From the NCBI GenBank assembly GCA_023391905.1, contig JAEWAD010000383.1:1-8071 (forward strand): a stretch of 8,071 nucleotides of DNA. Reading direction: 5' to 3'. Positions 1 through 6,884 of the stretch are shown here, piece by piece. Every line of letters begins with the position of its first letter. The stretch's first letter is position 1. This DNA comes from Pseudomonadota bacterium (lineage in GTDB: Bacteria; Pseudomonadota; Alphaproteobacteria; Rhizobiales; Kaistiaceae). The notes below the pieces were generated by a model. It was not told where the DNA came from, did no database searches, and saw only the letters and a program-made list of their open reading frames with translations. Made by a program: the position numbers and the translations under genes.

Positions 1-1093
1 CGCCGCCCCGTCGCACGACGCCCCGTTGAACAACCGCGCCGAGATGACCGGCCTCGGTGCCATCGACCGCGAGGGCGGGCGCGTCAGCGTCGACGAGAAG
101 GCGATGATCAATTGCCGCGCCGACGTGAACCAATTGCTGCCGCTCAAGTACACGTGGGCCTGGGAGCGATACCTCGCCGCCTGCAACAATCACTGGATGC
201 CGACCGAGGTCTCGATGCAGGCCGACATCGCGCTCTGGAAGTCGAAGGACGGGCTGACCGAGGACGAGCGGCGCGCCATCAAGCGCAATCTCGGCTTCTT
301 CGCGGCTTCGGAATCGCTGGTCGCCAACAACATCGTGCTGGCGATCTACCGGCACCTGACCAATCCGGAATGCCGGCAGTACCTGCTGCGCCAGGCGTTC
401 GAGGAGGCGGTGCACACGCACACCTTCCAGTACATCGTCGAGAGCCTCGGCCTCGACGAGGGCGAACTCTTCAACATGTACCGGGAAGTGCCGTCGATCA
501 CCGACAAGGCGGCCTGGGCGCTGAAGCACACCCAGCATCTCGACGATCCCGACTTCAAGACCGGCACGCCGGAAAATGATCAGGCCTTCCTGCGCGATCT
601 CGTCGCCTTCTACGTGATCTTCGAGGGCATGTGGTTCTACACCGGCTTCGCGCAGATCCTGTCGCTCGGCCGGCGCAACAAGATGGTCGGCATCGCCGAG
701 CAGTACCAGTACATCCTGCGCGACGAGAGCATCCACCTGAACTTCGGCATCGACGTCATCAACCAGATCAAGGTGGAGAACCCGCATCTGTGGACGGCTT
801 CGTTCCAGGACGAGCTGCGCGGCATGATCCGCGAGGCGGCCGAGCTCGAGGCCGCCTATGGCCGGGATACGATGCCGCGCGGCTTCCTCGGTCTGAACGC
901 GGCGCTGTGCGAGAGCTACATGCACTTCATCGCCAACCGCCGCTGTGCCCAGCTCGGCCTCGCCGCCGTGTTCCCGGAGACGGAAAACCCGTTCCCGTGG
1001 ATGTCGGAGGCGATGGATCTCAAGAAGGAGAAGAACTTCTTCGAGACGCGCGTCATCGAGTACCAGAACGGCGGCGCGCTCGCCTGGGACTGA
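1..1093 (+). CDS. nrdB: Ribonucleoside-diphosphate reductase beta subunit, class Ic-like (5' partial)
   Basis: Small (R2) subunit of aerobic class I ribonucleotide reductase. It houses the dimetal cofactor that starts the radical chemistry converting NDPs to dNDPs with the NrdA large subunit, in the cytoplasm. The frame is open to the left edge, so the true start is outside; the TTG at 26 is used here only for numbering (355 residues from there). Dimetal ligands are visible as E96, E127, H130, E200, E234 and H237, in the blocks FEEAVHTHTF, FEGMWFYTGF and RDESIHLNF. Two features stand out: the first ligand is Glu, not Asp, and the residue four after H130 is F134 where class Ia enzymes have the radical Tyr. 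Both match Chlamydia trachomatis R2c (E89, F127), with a constant offset of seven. The tail keeps a Tyr (Y346) suitable for radical transfer. nrdA is not in the window. The family is certain; the class Ic assignment is strong. Confidence 0.96.
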   Translation, partial: AAPSHDAPLNNRAEMTGLGAIDREGGRVSVDEKAMINCRADVNQLLPLKYTWAWERYLAACNNHWMPTEVSMQADIALWKSKDGLTEDERRAIKRNLGFFAASESLVANNIVLAIYRHLTNPECRQYLLRQAFEEAVHTHTFQYIVESLGLDEGELFNMYREVPSITDKAAWALKHTQHLDDPDFKTGTPENDQAFLRDLVAFYVIFEGMWFYTGFAQILSLGRRNKMVGIAEQYQYILRDESIHLNFGIDVINQIKVENPHLWTASFQDELRGMIREAAELEAAYGRDTMPRGFLGLNAALCESYMHFIANRRCAQLGLAAVFPETENPFPWMSEAMDLKKEKNFFETRVIEYQNGGALAWD

Positions 1094-1103
1094 TTTTCTA
1101 CGA

Positions 1104-1128
1104 CGCGGCGGACAGGTGCGCCGCCGCG
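1104..1128. terminator. GC-rich hairpin between convergent nrdB and the GntR regulator gene
   Basis: An 8-bp perfect stem (CGCGGCGG / CCGCCGCG) with a 9-base loop sits in the 61-base gap between two convergent genes, where a shared transcript end is expected. No T-run follows on either strand, so it is not a classical intrinsic terminator; it may stabilise 3' ends or assist Rho. Its core is nearly identical to the reverse complement of the hairpin at 3174-3199. Confidence 0.4.
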
Positions 1129-1154
1129 CCGCCATCCTGTCGTGCCGGAGGGCG

Positions 1155-2009
1155 TCAGGCTTCCGCGGGGGCTGTCGGCGCGTCGTCGTGCTGCGTCGAT
1201 GCCGTGCTCGCCCGCTCGGTCGCGGCGGCATGGGCGAGGTCGCGTTCAGCCAGGTTGAGGATGGCGTCGACCGCCCGGCGCGCGCCCTCTCTGTCGCGCA
1301 TGCGTAGCGCCTCGACGAGCGAATGATGCGCGACGATCGCGTCCTGATAGTCCGCGACGGCCTGGGCCGAGGCGCCGAGGGCGCGATGCAGGGCGGCGTG
1401 GATGAGGCCGTAGAGCTGCGCGAAGACGCGGTTGTGGCTCGCCTTCAGCAGCACGGTGTGGAAGACGACGTCGGCCTCGGTGAAAGTTTGGAAATCCTTC
1501 GCCGCCGCCATGCGCTGCCAGGCGTGGTCGAGATCGGCGATCTCCTGCGCCGTGGCGCGGCTGGCCGCGAGCTCGGCCGCCGCGGGTTCGATCGCCCGAC
1601 GCGCCTCGAGCACCGATTTCAGCAGCGCCTCGTCCAGGAAATCGCTGCCCATCCATTCGATGATGTCGGGGTCGAGGAGGTTCCAATCCTCCTTGTCGCG
1701 CACGACGGTGCCGACGCGGGGGCGGCCGCGTACCAGGCCCTTCGACTCGAGCACCTTCAGGGCTTCGCGGATCACCGTCCGGCTGACACCGAATTCGGTG
1801 CAGAGGTCGTTTTCGCGCGGCAGGTTGGTGTTGGGCGGGAAACGGCCGGATGCGATGGCCCGGGCCAGCGTGGCGATGATCTCCTTCTGGACGCGCGGCT
1901 TCGTCCGCCGTGGCGTGGCACTGGCGGCGGCGGGCTTCCCGGAGGGCGTCGCTAACGTCTTGGTCTTGCTTGTCATCACACTCGGCTTGGGCGTCGCTGG
2001 AACGCGCAT
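1155..2009 (-). CDS. FadR-type GntR/FCD transcriptional regulator
   Basis: DNA-binding regulator, probably the local controller of the divergent transport/catabolism operon. Residues about 40-104 form the GntR winged helix (PRENDLCTEFGVSRTVIREA is the recognition region; the wing is GLVRGRPRVGTVV). Residues about 125-255 form the all-helical FCD effector domain. Expected FCD metal ligands D180, H184 and H228 are present, but the last histidine position (22 after H228) is I250. The first ~38 residues are a Lys/Thr/Pro/Ala-rich low-complexity extension, and a similar loose tail follows residue 258. The start is uncertain: the ATG at 2009 gives 284 residues and the ATG at 1976 gives 273; neither has a convincing ribosome site. 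Relatives such as E. coli DgoR bind a sugar acid and repress the adjacent operon, so derepression by an aldonate or its keto-deoxy product is a reasonable inference. The exact ligand cannot be read from sequence. Confidence 0.9.
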   Translation of the reverse strand: MRVPATPKPSVMTSKTKTLATPSGKPAAASATPRRTKPRVQKEIIATLARAIASGRFPPNTNLPRENDLCTEFGVSRTVIREALKVLESKGLVRGRPRVGTVVRDKEDWNLLDPDIIEWMGSDFLDEALLKSVLEARRAIEPAAAELAASRATAQEIADLDHAWQRMAAAKDFQTFTEADVVFHTVLLKASHNRVFAQLYGLIHAALHRALGASAQAVADYQDAIVAHHSLVEALRMRDREGARRAVDAILNLAERDLAHAAATERASTASTQHDDAPTAPAEA

Positions 2010-2074
2010 CGGATACTAAGAGCCAATCCCATGCGCTCGCGCCGGGATCAAGGGCGGAATTCTCATCTCAATTA

Positions 2075-2102
2075 ATCATACAACGTCATTGACCAGTATG
2101 AT
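2075..2102. promoter_or_regulatory. Candidate operator: inverted repeat in the divergent control region
   Basis: Perfect 7-bp arms, ATCATAC (2075-2081) and GTATGAT (2096-2102), are separated by 14 bases, so the arm centres are 21 bp apart, two helical turns. The repeat lies in an AT-rich patch within otherwise GC-rich DNA, between the regulator gene and the binding-protein gene. It brackets a candidate -35 box at 2089-2094. A smaller symmetric element, GTCATTGAC (2085-2093), lies inside it. Binding by the adjacent GntR/FCD regulator is inferred from position. The spacing of this inner GTC/GAC element does not fit the classical GntR consensus exactly. Confidence 0.5.
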
Positions 2103-2117
2103 CATTCGAAATATGGG
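2089..2117 (+). promoter_or_regulatory. Candidate sigma-70 promoter for the transport/catabolism operon
   Basis: TTGACC at 2089-2094 matches five of six bases of the -35 consensus. With a 17-base spacer it is followed by a weak -10, TATGGG at 2112-2117. Alphaproteobacterial housekeeping promoters usually keep the -35 better than the -10, which fits. Transcription would start near 2124, leaving a leader of about 47 bases before the ATG at 2171. No clear promoter for the opposite-strand regulator was identified. Confidence 0.4.
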
Positions 2118-2157
2118 TCAGACACTGCCGCTGGATGCGGTGGGCAATTTTTCTCGT

Positions 2158-2162
2158 GGGAG
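2158..2162 (+). promoter_or_regulatory. Shine-Dalgarno site that fixes the binding-protein start
   Basis: GGGAG at 2158-2162 stands 8 bases before the ATG at 2171. It decides between that ATG and the in-frame upstream ATG at 2135: only the former gives a standard signal peptide directly at the N-terminus (MRLWKSAV...). Confidence 0.75.
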
Positions 2163-2170
2163 TGAGACAA

Positions 2171-3154
2171 ATGCGTCTTTGGAAGAGTGCCGTCATGGCC
2201 GGCGCGGCCGTGATGATCGCCCTGTCGTCGGCTCATGCGGCGGACGTCAAGATCGGTTTCGTCGTCAAGCAGCCGGAAGAGCCCTGGTTCCAGGACGAGT
2301 GGAAGTTCGCCGAGGTCGCGGCCAAGGAGAAGGGCTTCACGCTGGTCAAGATCGGCGCCGAGGACGGTGAGAAGCTGCAGTCGGCGATCGACAATCTCGG
2401 CGCCCAGGGCGCGCAGGGCTTCATCGTCTGCACGCCGGACGTCAAGCTCGGCCCGGGCATCGTCGCCAAGGCCGCCGCCAATGACTTGAAGCTGATGACC
2501 GTCGACGACCGCCTGGTCGATGCCGATGGCAAGCCGCTCGAGGACGTGCCGCATATGGGCATCTCCGCCACCAAGATCGGCGAGGCCGTCGGCGAGGCGA
2601 TCGCTGCCGAGATCAAGAAGCGCGGCTGGGATCCGAAGACGGTCGGCGCGATCCGCGTCTCCTATGACCAGCTGCCGACCGCCGTCGATCGCGTCGATGG
2701 CGCCATCGCCGCCCTGAAGGCTTCCGGCTTCCCGGCCGAGAACATCTTCGACGCGCCGCAGGCCAAGACCGACACGGAAGCCGCCCTCAACGCCGCTACC
2801 GTCGTGCTCAACAAGCATGCCGACATCAAGAACTGGGTCGCCTTCGGCCTGAACGACGAAGCGGCGCTTGGCGCCGTCCGCGCCACGGAAAGCGTCGGCA
2901 TCCCGGCCGCCAACGTCATCGCCATCGGTATCGGCGGCGCGGAATCGGCGATCAACGAGTTCAAGAAGGCGGATCCGACCGGCTTCGTCGGCACCGTCAT
3001 CATCTCGCCGAAGCGTCACGGCTACGAGACGGCGATCAACATGTATGACTGGATCGCCAACGACAAGGCGCCGCCGGCGCTGACGCTCACCGCCGGCCAG
3101 CTGGCGCTGCGCGACAACTACGAAGCCGTCCGCAAGGAACTCGGCATCGAGTAA
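2171..3154 (+). CDS. AraF-like periplasmic sugar-binding protein of an ABC transporter
   Basis: Periplasmic receptor (327 residues with signal) that captures a monosaccharide and delivers it to the membrane complex encoded next. A signal peptide is clear: MRLWK, a hydrophobic stretch, then cleavage after AHA near residue 23. The mature protein aligns along its length with E. coli AraF: VKQPEEPWFQDEWKFA, FIVCTPD, VDDR, ATKIGE, LND, GAVRATE, RDN. Compared with the AraF pocket as I recall it, K33, E37, W39, F40, C87, D112, D113, L168, R174, N228 and H283 are kept. M108, M204, N232, D235 and P254 of AraF are replaced by I131, L227, G255, E258 and I278. The fold and role are secure; the ligand is probably an arabinose/galactose/fucose-type aldose, not necessarily L-arabinose. 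It is first in the operon, as is usual for the most abundant component, and a strong hairpin follows it. I give no symbol because substrate identity is open. Confidence 0.94.
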   Translation: MRLWKSAVMAGAAVMIALSSAHAADVKIGFVVKQPEEPWFQDEWKFAEVAAKEKGFTLVKIGAEDGEKLQSAIDNLGAQGAQGFIVCTPDVKLGPGIVAKAAANDLKLMTVDDRLVDADGKPLEDVPHMGISATKIGEAVGEAIAAEIKKRGWDPKTVGAIRVSYDQLPTAVDRVDGAIAALKASGFPAENIFDAPQAKTDTEAALNAATVVLNKHADIKNWVAFGLNDEAALGAVRATESVGIPAANVIAIGIGGAESAINEFKKADPTGFVGTVIISPKRHGYETAINMYDWIANDKAPPALTLTAGQLALRDNYEAVRKELGIE

Positions 3155-3173
3155 TTCGCCCGGCCTCGATCAC

Positions 3174-3199
3174 CCGGCGGCGGACCTGTCCGCCGCCGG
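3174..3199 (+). terminator. Perfect 12-bp hairpin after the binding-protein gene (attenuator/mRNA-stabilising element)
   Basis: CCGGCGGCGGAC (3174-3185) pairs perfectly with GTCCGCCGCCGG (3188-3199); in practice an 11-bp stem with a CCTG loop. It is followed by TTCTCGTTT, only a partial T-run, so termination is probably incomplete. It starts 19 bases after the binding-protein stop and ends 27 bases before the ATPase start. In binding-protein transporter operons such structures typically keep receptor mRNA more abundant than the downstream ABC genes; that role is inferred here. Confidence 0.65.
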
Positions 3200-3226
3200 T
3201 TCTCGTTTGCGGGGGGAGCGTCGCAC

Positions 3227-4747
3227 ATGACTGACTTTCTAGAATTCTCCAACATTTCCAAGAGCTACCCGGGTGTCCGGGCGCTGTCGGGAATCTCGTT
3301 TGGCGTCGCCAAGGGTCGGGTGCACGGCCTGATGGGCGAGAATGGCGCCGGCAAGTCGACCCTGATCAAGATCCTGTCGGGCGACATCCGCGCCGACGAG
3401 GGCGAGATCCGCATCGATGGCGTCGTCCAGCATTTCCATTCCACCCGCGACGCCTTCGCGGCGCGTGTCACCGTCGTGCACCAGGAACTGCAGCTGGTGC
3501 CGGAACTCTCCGTCGCCGAGAACCTGCGGCTCGGCCATTTCCCGGCCAAGGCCGGCGTCATCAGCTTTCGCGAGCTCGTCGCCGATGTCGGCAGCAAGCT
3601 GAAGGAGATCGGCGTCGACGTCGACCCGCGCACCAAGGTCGCGGCGCTGTCCATCGGCGAGCGCCAGATGATCGAGATCGCCAAGGCGGTGATGCTCGAC
3701 GCCCGCGTCATCGCGCTGGACGAGCCGACCTCGTCGCTCTCCTCGCGCGAGAGCGAGATCCTGTTCACGCTGATCGACCGGCTGCGCGAGCAGGGCAAGG
3801 TCATCCTCTACATCTCGCACCGCCTCGACGAGGTGTTCCGCCTCTGCGACGGCGTCACGGTTCTGCGCGACGGCAAGCTCGCCGCCCACCATGCCAGCAT
3901 GGAAGGCGTCACGCGCGACCAGATCGTCTCCGAGATGGTCGGCCGCGAGATCAGCGATATCTGGGGCTGGCGCGGCCGCGACGTCGGCGACGTCCGCCTG
4001 AAGGTCGAGGGCATCACAGGCTCCCGCCTGCCGAACCCGGTCGGTTTCGAGGCGCGCAAGGGCGAGATCCTCGGCTTCTTCGGCCTGGTCGGCGCCGGCC
4101 GCAGCGAACTGATGCGCCTCGTCTACGGCGCCGATCATCGCCATGCCGGCAGCGTCGCCATCGACGGCAAGCCGGTCGCGCCCAGCGATCCGCGCCAGTC
4201 GATCCGCGCCGGCCTGGTGCTCTGCCCCGAGGACCGCAAGTTCGACGGCATCGTCCAGGGCCGCTCGGTCTCGGACAACATCGCCATCTCGGCGCGGCGT
4301 CATTTCTCGCCGCTCGGCATCCTCAATCTCGGCAAGGAAGCGGCGCTGGCCGATGGCTTCATTAGGAGTCTGCGCATCCGCACGCCGTCGCGCAAGCAGG
4401 ACATCGTCAATCTCTCGGGGGGTAACCAGCAGAAGGTCATCCTGGCCCGCTGGCTGGCCGAGACCGACGTCCGCGTCCTGATCGTCGACGAGCCGACCCG
4501 CGGCATCGACGTCGGCGCCAAGTCGGAGATCTACGAACTGCTCTACTCGCTGGCCGAGAGCGGCCTCGCCATCGTCGTGGTGTCGAGCGAGCTGCCGGAA
4601 GTGATGGGCATCTCCGATCGCATCGCCGTCATGTGCGGCGGCAGCATCGCTGCCACCTTCGATCGCGCCGATTTCAACGAACGCACCATTCTCGCGGCAG
4701 CCTTGCCGGACCGCTCTGCGGCGGAAGCAATCAAGAAGGTTTCCTGA
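3227..4747 (+). CDS. AraG-like sugar ABC transporter ATPase with two nucleotide-binding domains
   Basis: Cytoplasmic ATPase (506 residues; E. coli AraG is about 504) that powers import of the sugar handed over by the upstream binding protein. NBD1: Walker A GENGAGKST (38-46), signature LSIGERQ (141-147), Walker B VIALDEPTSSL (161-171) with E166, and switch His H198. NBD2: degenerate Walker A GLVGAGRS (286-293) with Arg in place of Lys, the LCPEDRK block (332-338), signature LSGGNQQ (396-402) and Walker B VLIVDEPTRGID (417-428), with VSSELPE at the usual switch-His place. An intact first site and altered second site are normal for the CUT2 monosaccharide family. A strong GGGGGGAG Shine-Dalgarno lies 8 bases before the ATG. 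The stop codon overlaps the permease ATG by one base. Resemblance to AraG runs through the linkers (VGREISDIWGW), making AraG the closest relative I recognise. Confidence 0.95.
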   Translation: MTDFLEFSNISKSYPGVRALSGISFGVAKGRVHGLMGENGAGKSTLIKILSGDIRADEGEIRIDGVVQHFHSTRDAFAARVTVVHQELQLVPELSVAENLRLGHFPAKAGVISFRELVADVGSKLKEIGVDVDPRTKVAALSIGERQMIEIAKAVMLDARVIALDEPTSSLSSRESEILFTLIDRLREQGKVILYISHRLDEVFRLCDGVTVLRDGKLAAHHASMEGVTRDQIVSEMVGREISDIWGWRGRDVGDVRLKVEGITGSRLPNPVGFEARKGEILGFFGLVGAGRSELMRLVYGADHRHAGSVAIDGKPVAPSDPRQSIRAGLVLCPEDRKFDGIVQGRSVSDNIAISARRHFSPLGILNLGKEAALADGFIRSLRIRTPSRKQDIVNLSGGNQQKVILARWLAETDVRVLIVDEPTRGIDVGAKSEIYELLYSLAESGLAIVVVSSELPEVMGISDRIAVMCGGSIAATFDRADFNERTILAAALPDRSAAEAIKKVS

Positions 4748-5697
4748 TGACCGGTTCCCTGAAGCGAATCCTGCTCGGCGAGCAGGGCCTCGTCGTGATC
4801 TTCGCCATCGCCTTCGCCGTGGTGGCGCTGACCGTCCCGAACTTCCTGACCGAGCGCAACATGCTCGGCCTGCTGCAGTCGGTGGTGACGATCGGCATCG
4901 TCTCCTGCACCATGATGTTCTGCCTGGCCTCGCGTGACTTCGACCTTTCGGTCGGCTCGATCGTCGCCTTCACCGGCATGGTCGCGGTCATGGCCTCGAA
5001 CGCCACCGGATCGATCCCACTCGGCCTGCTGATCGCCGTCGGCTTCGGCACCTTCGTCGGCTTCGTCAACGGCGTCGTCATCGCCAAGCTGAAGATCAAC
5101 GCGCTGATCACCACGCTCGCGACGATGCAGATCGTGCGCGGCCTGGCCCTGATCTCGTCGGATGGCCGCGCCGTCGGCATCAACGATGCGTCGTTCTACC
5201 AGCTCGCGCTGTCGAAGTTCCTCGGCGTGCCGACGCCGATCTGGGTCATGGGCGCGCTGTTCTGCATCTTCGGCTTCGTCCTGAACCGCACCGTGTTCGG
5301 TCGCAACACGCTCGCCATCGGCGGCAATCCGGAGGCCTCGCGCCTTGCCGGCGTCAATGTCGACTGGATGCGGATCTGGATCTTCACGCTGCAGGGCCTG
5401 GTCTGCGCCATCGCCGGCATCCTGCTCGCCTCGCGCATCACCTCCGGCCAGCCCAACGCGGCGACCGGCCTCGAGCTCTCCGTCATCTCGGCCTGCGTGC
5501 TCGGCGGCGTGTCGCTCGCCGGCGGACGGGCGGCGATGACCGGCGTCATCGTCGGCGTGCTGATCATGGGCATTGCCGAGAATGTCATGAACCTGCTCAA
5601 TATCCAGGCCTTCTACCAGTATGTGGTGCGCGGCCTGATCCTCCTGATGGCGGTTCTGCTCGACAATCTGCGCTCCCGCTCGCTCGGCCGCCGCTAG
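4747..5697 (+). CDS. AraH-like sugar ABC transporter permease
   Basis: Inner-membrane channel subunit (316 residues) of the same importer, expected to work as a homodimer with the double ATPase. Hydrophobic segments lie at roughly 15-31, 43-61, 66-83, 90-112, 120-136, 164-181, 212-229, 244-260, 263-282 and 290-306. AraH blocks are kept nearly unchanged: FCLASRDFDLSVGS (58-71), AKLKINALITTLATMQIVRG (113-132), FGRNTLAIGGNPEASRLAGV (184-203), ISACVLGGVSLAGG (247-260) and MNLLNI (281-286). The ATG at 4747 is chosen because AAGAAGGT sits 6 bases upstream and the TGATG overlap with the ATPase stop indicates translational coupling. An in-frame start at 4633 would add a non-homologous, hydrophilic N-terminus lying inside the ATPase gene. 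Confidence 0.95.
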   Translation: MTGSLKRILLGEQGLVVIFAIAFAVVALTVPNFLTERNMLGLLQSVVTIGIVSCTMMFCLASRDFDLSVGSIVAFTGMVAVMASNATGSIPLGLLIAVGFGTFVGFVNGVVIAKLKINALITTLATMQIVRGLALISSDGRAVGINDASFYQLALSKFLGVPTPIWVMGALFCIFGFVLNRTVFGRNTLAIGGNPEASRLAGVNVDWMRIWIFTLQGLVCAIAGILLASRITSGQPNAATGLELSVISACVLGGVSLAGGRAAMTGVIVGVLIMGIAENVMNLLNIQAFYQYVVRGLILLMAVLLDNLRSRSLGRR

Positions 5698-5708
5698 GAA
5701 CTGACAGA

Positions 5709-6884
5709 ATGAAGATCACCAAGATCGAGACGCATGTCGTCAATGCCGAGATGCGGAACTGGGTGTTCGTCCGCGTCCTGACCGACCAGCCGGGCCTCTA
5801 TGGCTGGGGCGAGGCGACGCTGGAATGGAAGGCGCGCGCCATCGTCGGCGCCATCGCCGACCTGGAGCCGATCCTGCTCGGCCTCGACCCGCGCGACATC
5901 GAATACGCCGTCAGGGCGATGAAGAAGCACGGCTTCTGGCAGCCGCTCGGCGTCATCGGCATGACGGCGCTGTCCGGCATCGAGATGGCGCTCTGGGACA
6001 TCCTCGGCAAGTCGCTCGACGTGCCGGTCTGGCGGCTGTTCGGCGGCAAGGTGCGCGACCGCGTGCCGATCTACACCCATCTCGGCCTCGGCCAGATGGA
6101 CGCCGTCTACAACTCGATGGACGCTTCCTCGCTGGTCGAGCGCGGCCTCGCCGTCAAGGAGCAGGGCTACAAGGCGATGAAGGTCGTCAACGTGCCCTAT
6201 ACCCACTACACGGCGACGCCCTCGGCGATCGACGATTTCGTCCGGAGCATGGGTGCGCTGCGCGAGGCGATCGGTCCGGAGATCGAGCTGATGGTCGATT
6301 TCCACGGCCGCTGCGCCTCGGCCGGCGCCGCGCTCTCCTATCTGCGAGCGCTCGAGCCGTTCAACGTGATGTTCGCCGAGGAGCCGATCCCGCCCGGCGA
6401 CGTCGCCTCGATGAAGGTGATCGCCGACGCGTCGCCGGTCGCCATCGCCCATGGCGAGCGGCTGACGAGCGCCGCCGAATTCGCGCCCTATATCGAGGCG
6501 CGGACGATGACCGTCGCCCAGCCGGATCTCTGCCATTGTGGCGGCTTCAGCGAGGCGCGGCGCATCGCGGCGCTCGCCGAGGTGGCCGGCATCGGCCTTG
6601 CCCCGCACAACCCGCTCGGGCCGATCGCCGGCGTCGCGGCGCTGCACTTCGACGTCGCCACGCCGAACGTCATCATCCAGGAAGAGATGACCGGCGCCGT
6701 GCCGTGGTATTTCGAGGTGGTGCAGGGTCCGATCGAGCGCGTCGATGGCGCCTGGCAGGTGCCGCAGGCGCCGGGTCTCGGCGTCGAGGTCGATCTCGCC
6801 GTCGCGGCGAAGCATCCCTGGAAGCAGGAACCGTTCCCGACCCGCGACGCCGTCATGCCCGACGGCACCATCGTCGACTGGTAG
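5709..6884 (+). CDS. Galactonate-dehydratase-like sugar-acid dehydratase (enolase superfamily, mandelate racemase group)
   Basis: Cytoplasmic Mg2+-dependent enzyme (391 residues) predicted to dehydrate an aldonate to a 2-keto-3-deoxyaldonate. It aligns end to end with E. coli DgoD: MKITKIET, GWGE, GIEMALWDILGK, DFHGR, EEP, GERL, QPDLCHCGG, LAPHNPLGPIA, QEE and GLGVEVD. Metal ligands are D197, E224 and E250. The acid/base histidines are H199 (in DFH) and H300, and E325 matches the strand-8 Glu of DgoD. The strand-2 motif is KAMKVV with K158. Differences from DgoD include VPYTHY (162-167) after strand 2 and CHC in place of the SHA of DgoD, so the substrate may be another aldonate (arabinonate, fuconate, galactonate). 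A start ATG 11 bases after the permease stop is served by AGGAA, which overlaps that stop. Dehydratase function is well supported; the substrate is unknown. Confidence 0.88.
   Translation: MKITKIETHVVNAEMRNWVFVRVLTDQPGLYGWGEATLEWKARAIVGAIADLEPILLGLDPRDIEYAVRAMKKHGFWQPLGVIGMTALSGIEMALWDILGKSLDVPVWRLFGGKVRDRVPIYTHLGLGQMDAVYNSMDASSLVERGLAVKEQGYKAMKVVNVPYTHYTATPSAIDDFVRSMGALREAIGPEIELMVDFHGRCASAGAALSYLRALEPFNVMFAEEPIPPGDVASMKVIADASPVAIAHGERLTSAAEFAPYIEARTMTVAQPDLCHCGGFSEARRIAALAEVAGIGLAPHNPLGPIAGVAALHFDVATPNVIIQEEMTGAVPWYFEVVQGPIERVDGAWQVPQAPGLGVEVDLAVAAKHPWKQEPFPTRDAVMPDGTIVDW

Noticed and set aside
26..28. TTG as the real nrdB start
   Set aside because: The frame stays open to the window edge and no Shine-Dalgarno precedes it; related proteins have longer variable N-termini, so the start is probably upstream of the window.
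286..293. Residue numbers 286-293 of the ATPase: Lys to Arg in the second Walker A as a sign of an inactive gene
   Set aside because: A degenerate second site (GLVGAGRS) is the norm in AraG/RbsA-type double ATPases, so it is not a defect.
2097..2102. TATGAT as a plus-strand -10 box
   Set aside because: No acceptable -35 lies 15-19 bases upstream, while TTGACC at 2089-2094 pairs better with a downstream -10; kept only as an alternative within the operator finding.
2135..2170. Upstream ATG giving a 12-residue longer binding protein
   Set aside because: It would place MRWAIFLVGVRQ before a complete signal peptide and has no good Shine-Dalgarno, whereas GGGAG precedes the ATG at 2171.
2102..3019. 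Minus-strand open frame (305 codons) opposite the binding-protein gene
   Set aside because: Mirror-frame composition, no motif, and it would run across the operon promoter and ribosome site.
3239..4303. Minus-strand open frame (354 codons) opposite the ATPase gene
   Set aside because: Composition is the mirror of codon bias (Asp/Ala/Val/Leu-rich), it has no domain signal, and it is fully covered by a certain gene.
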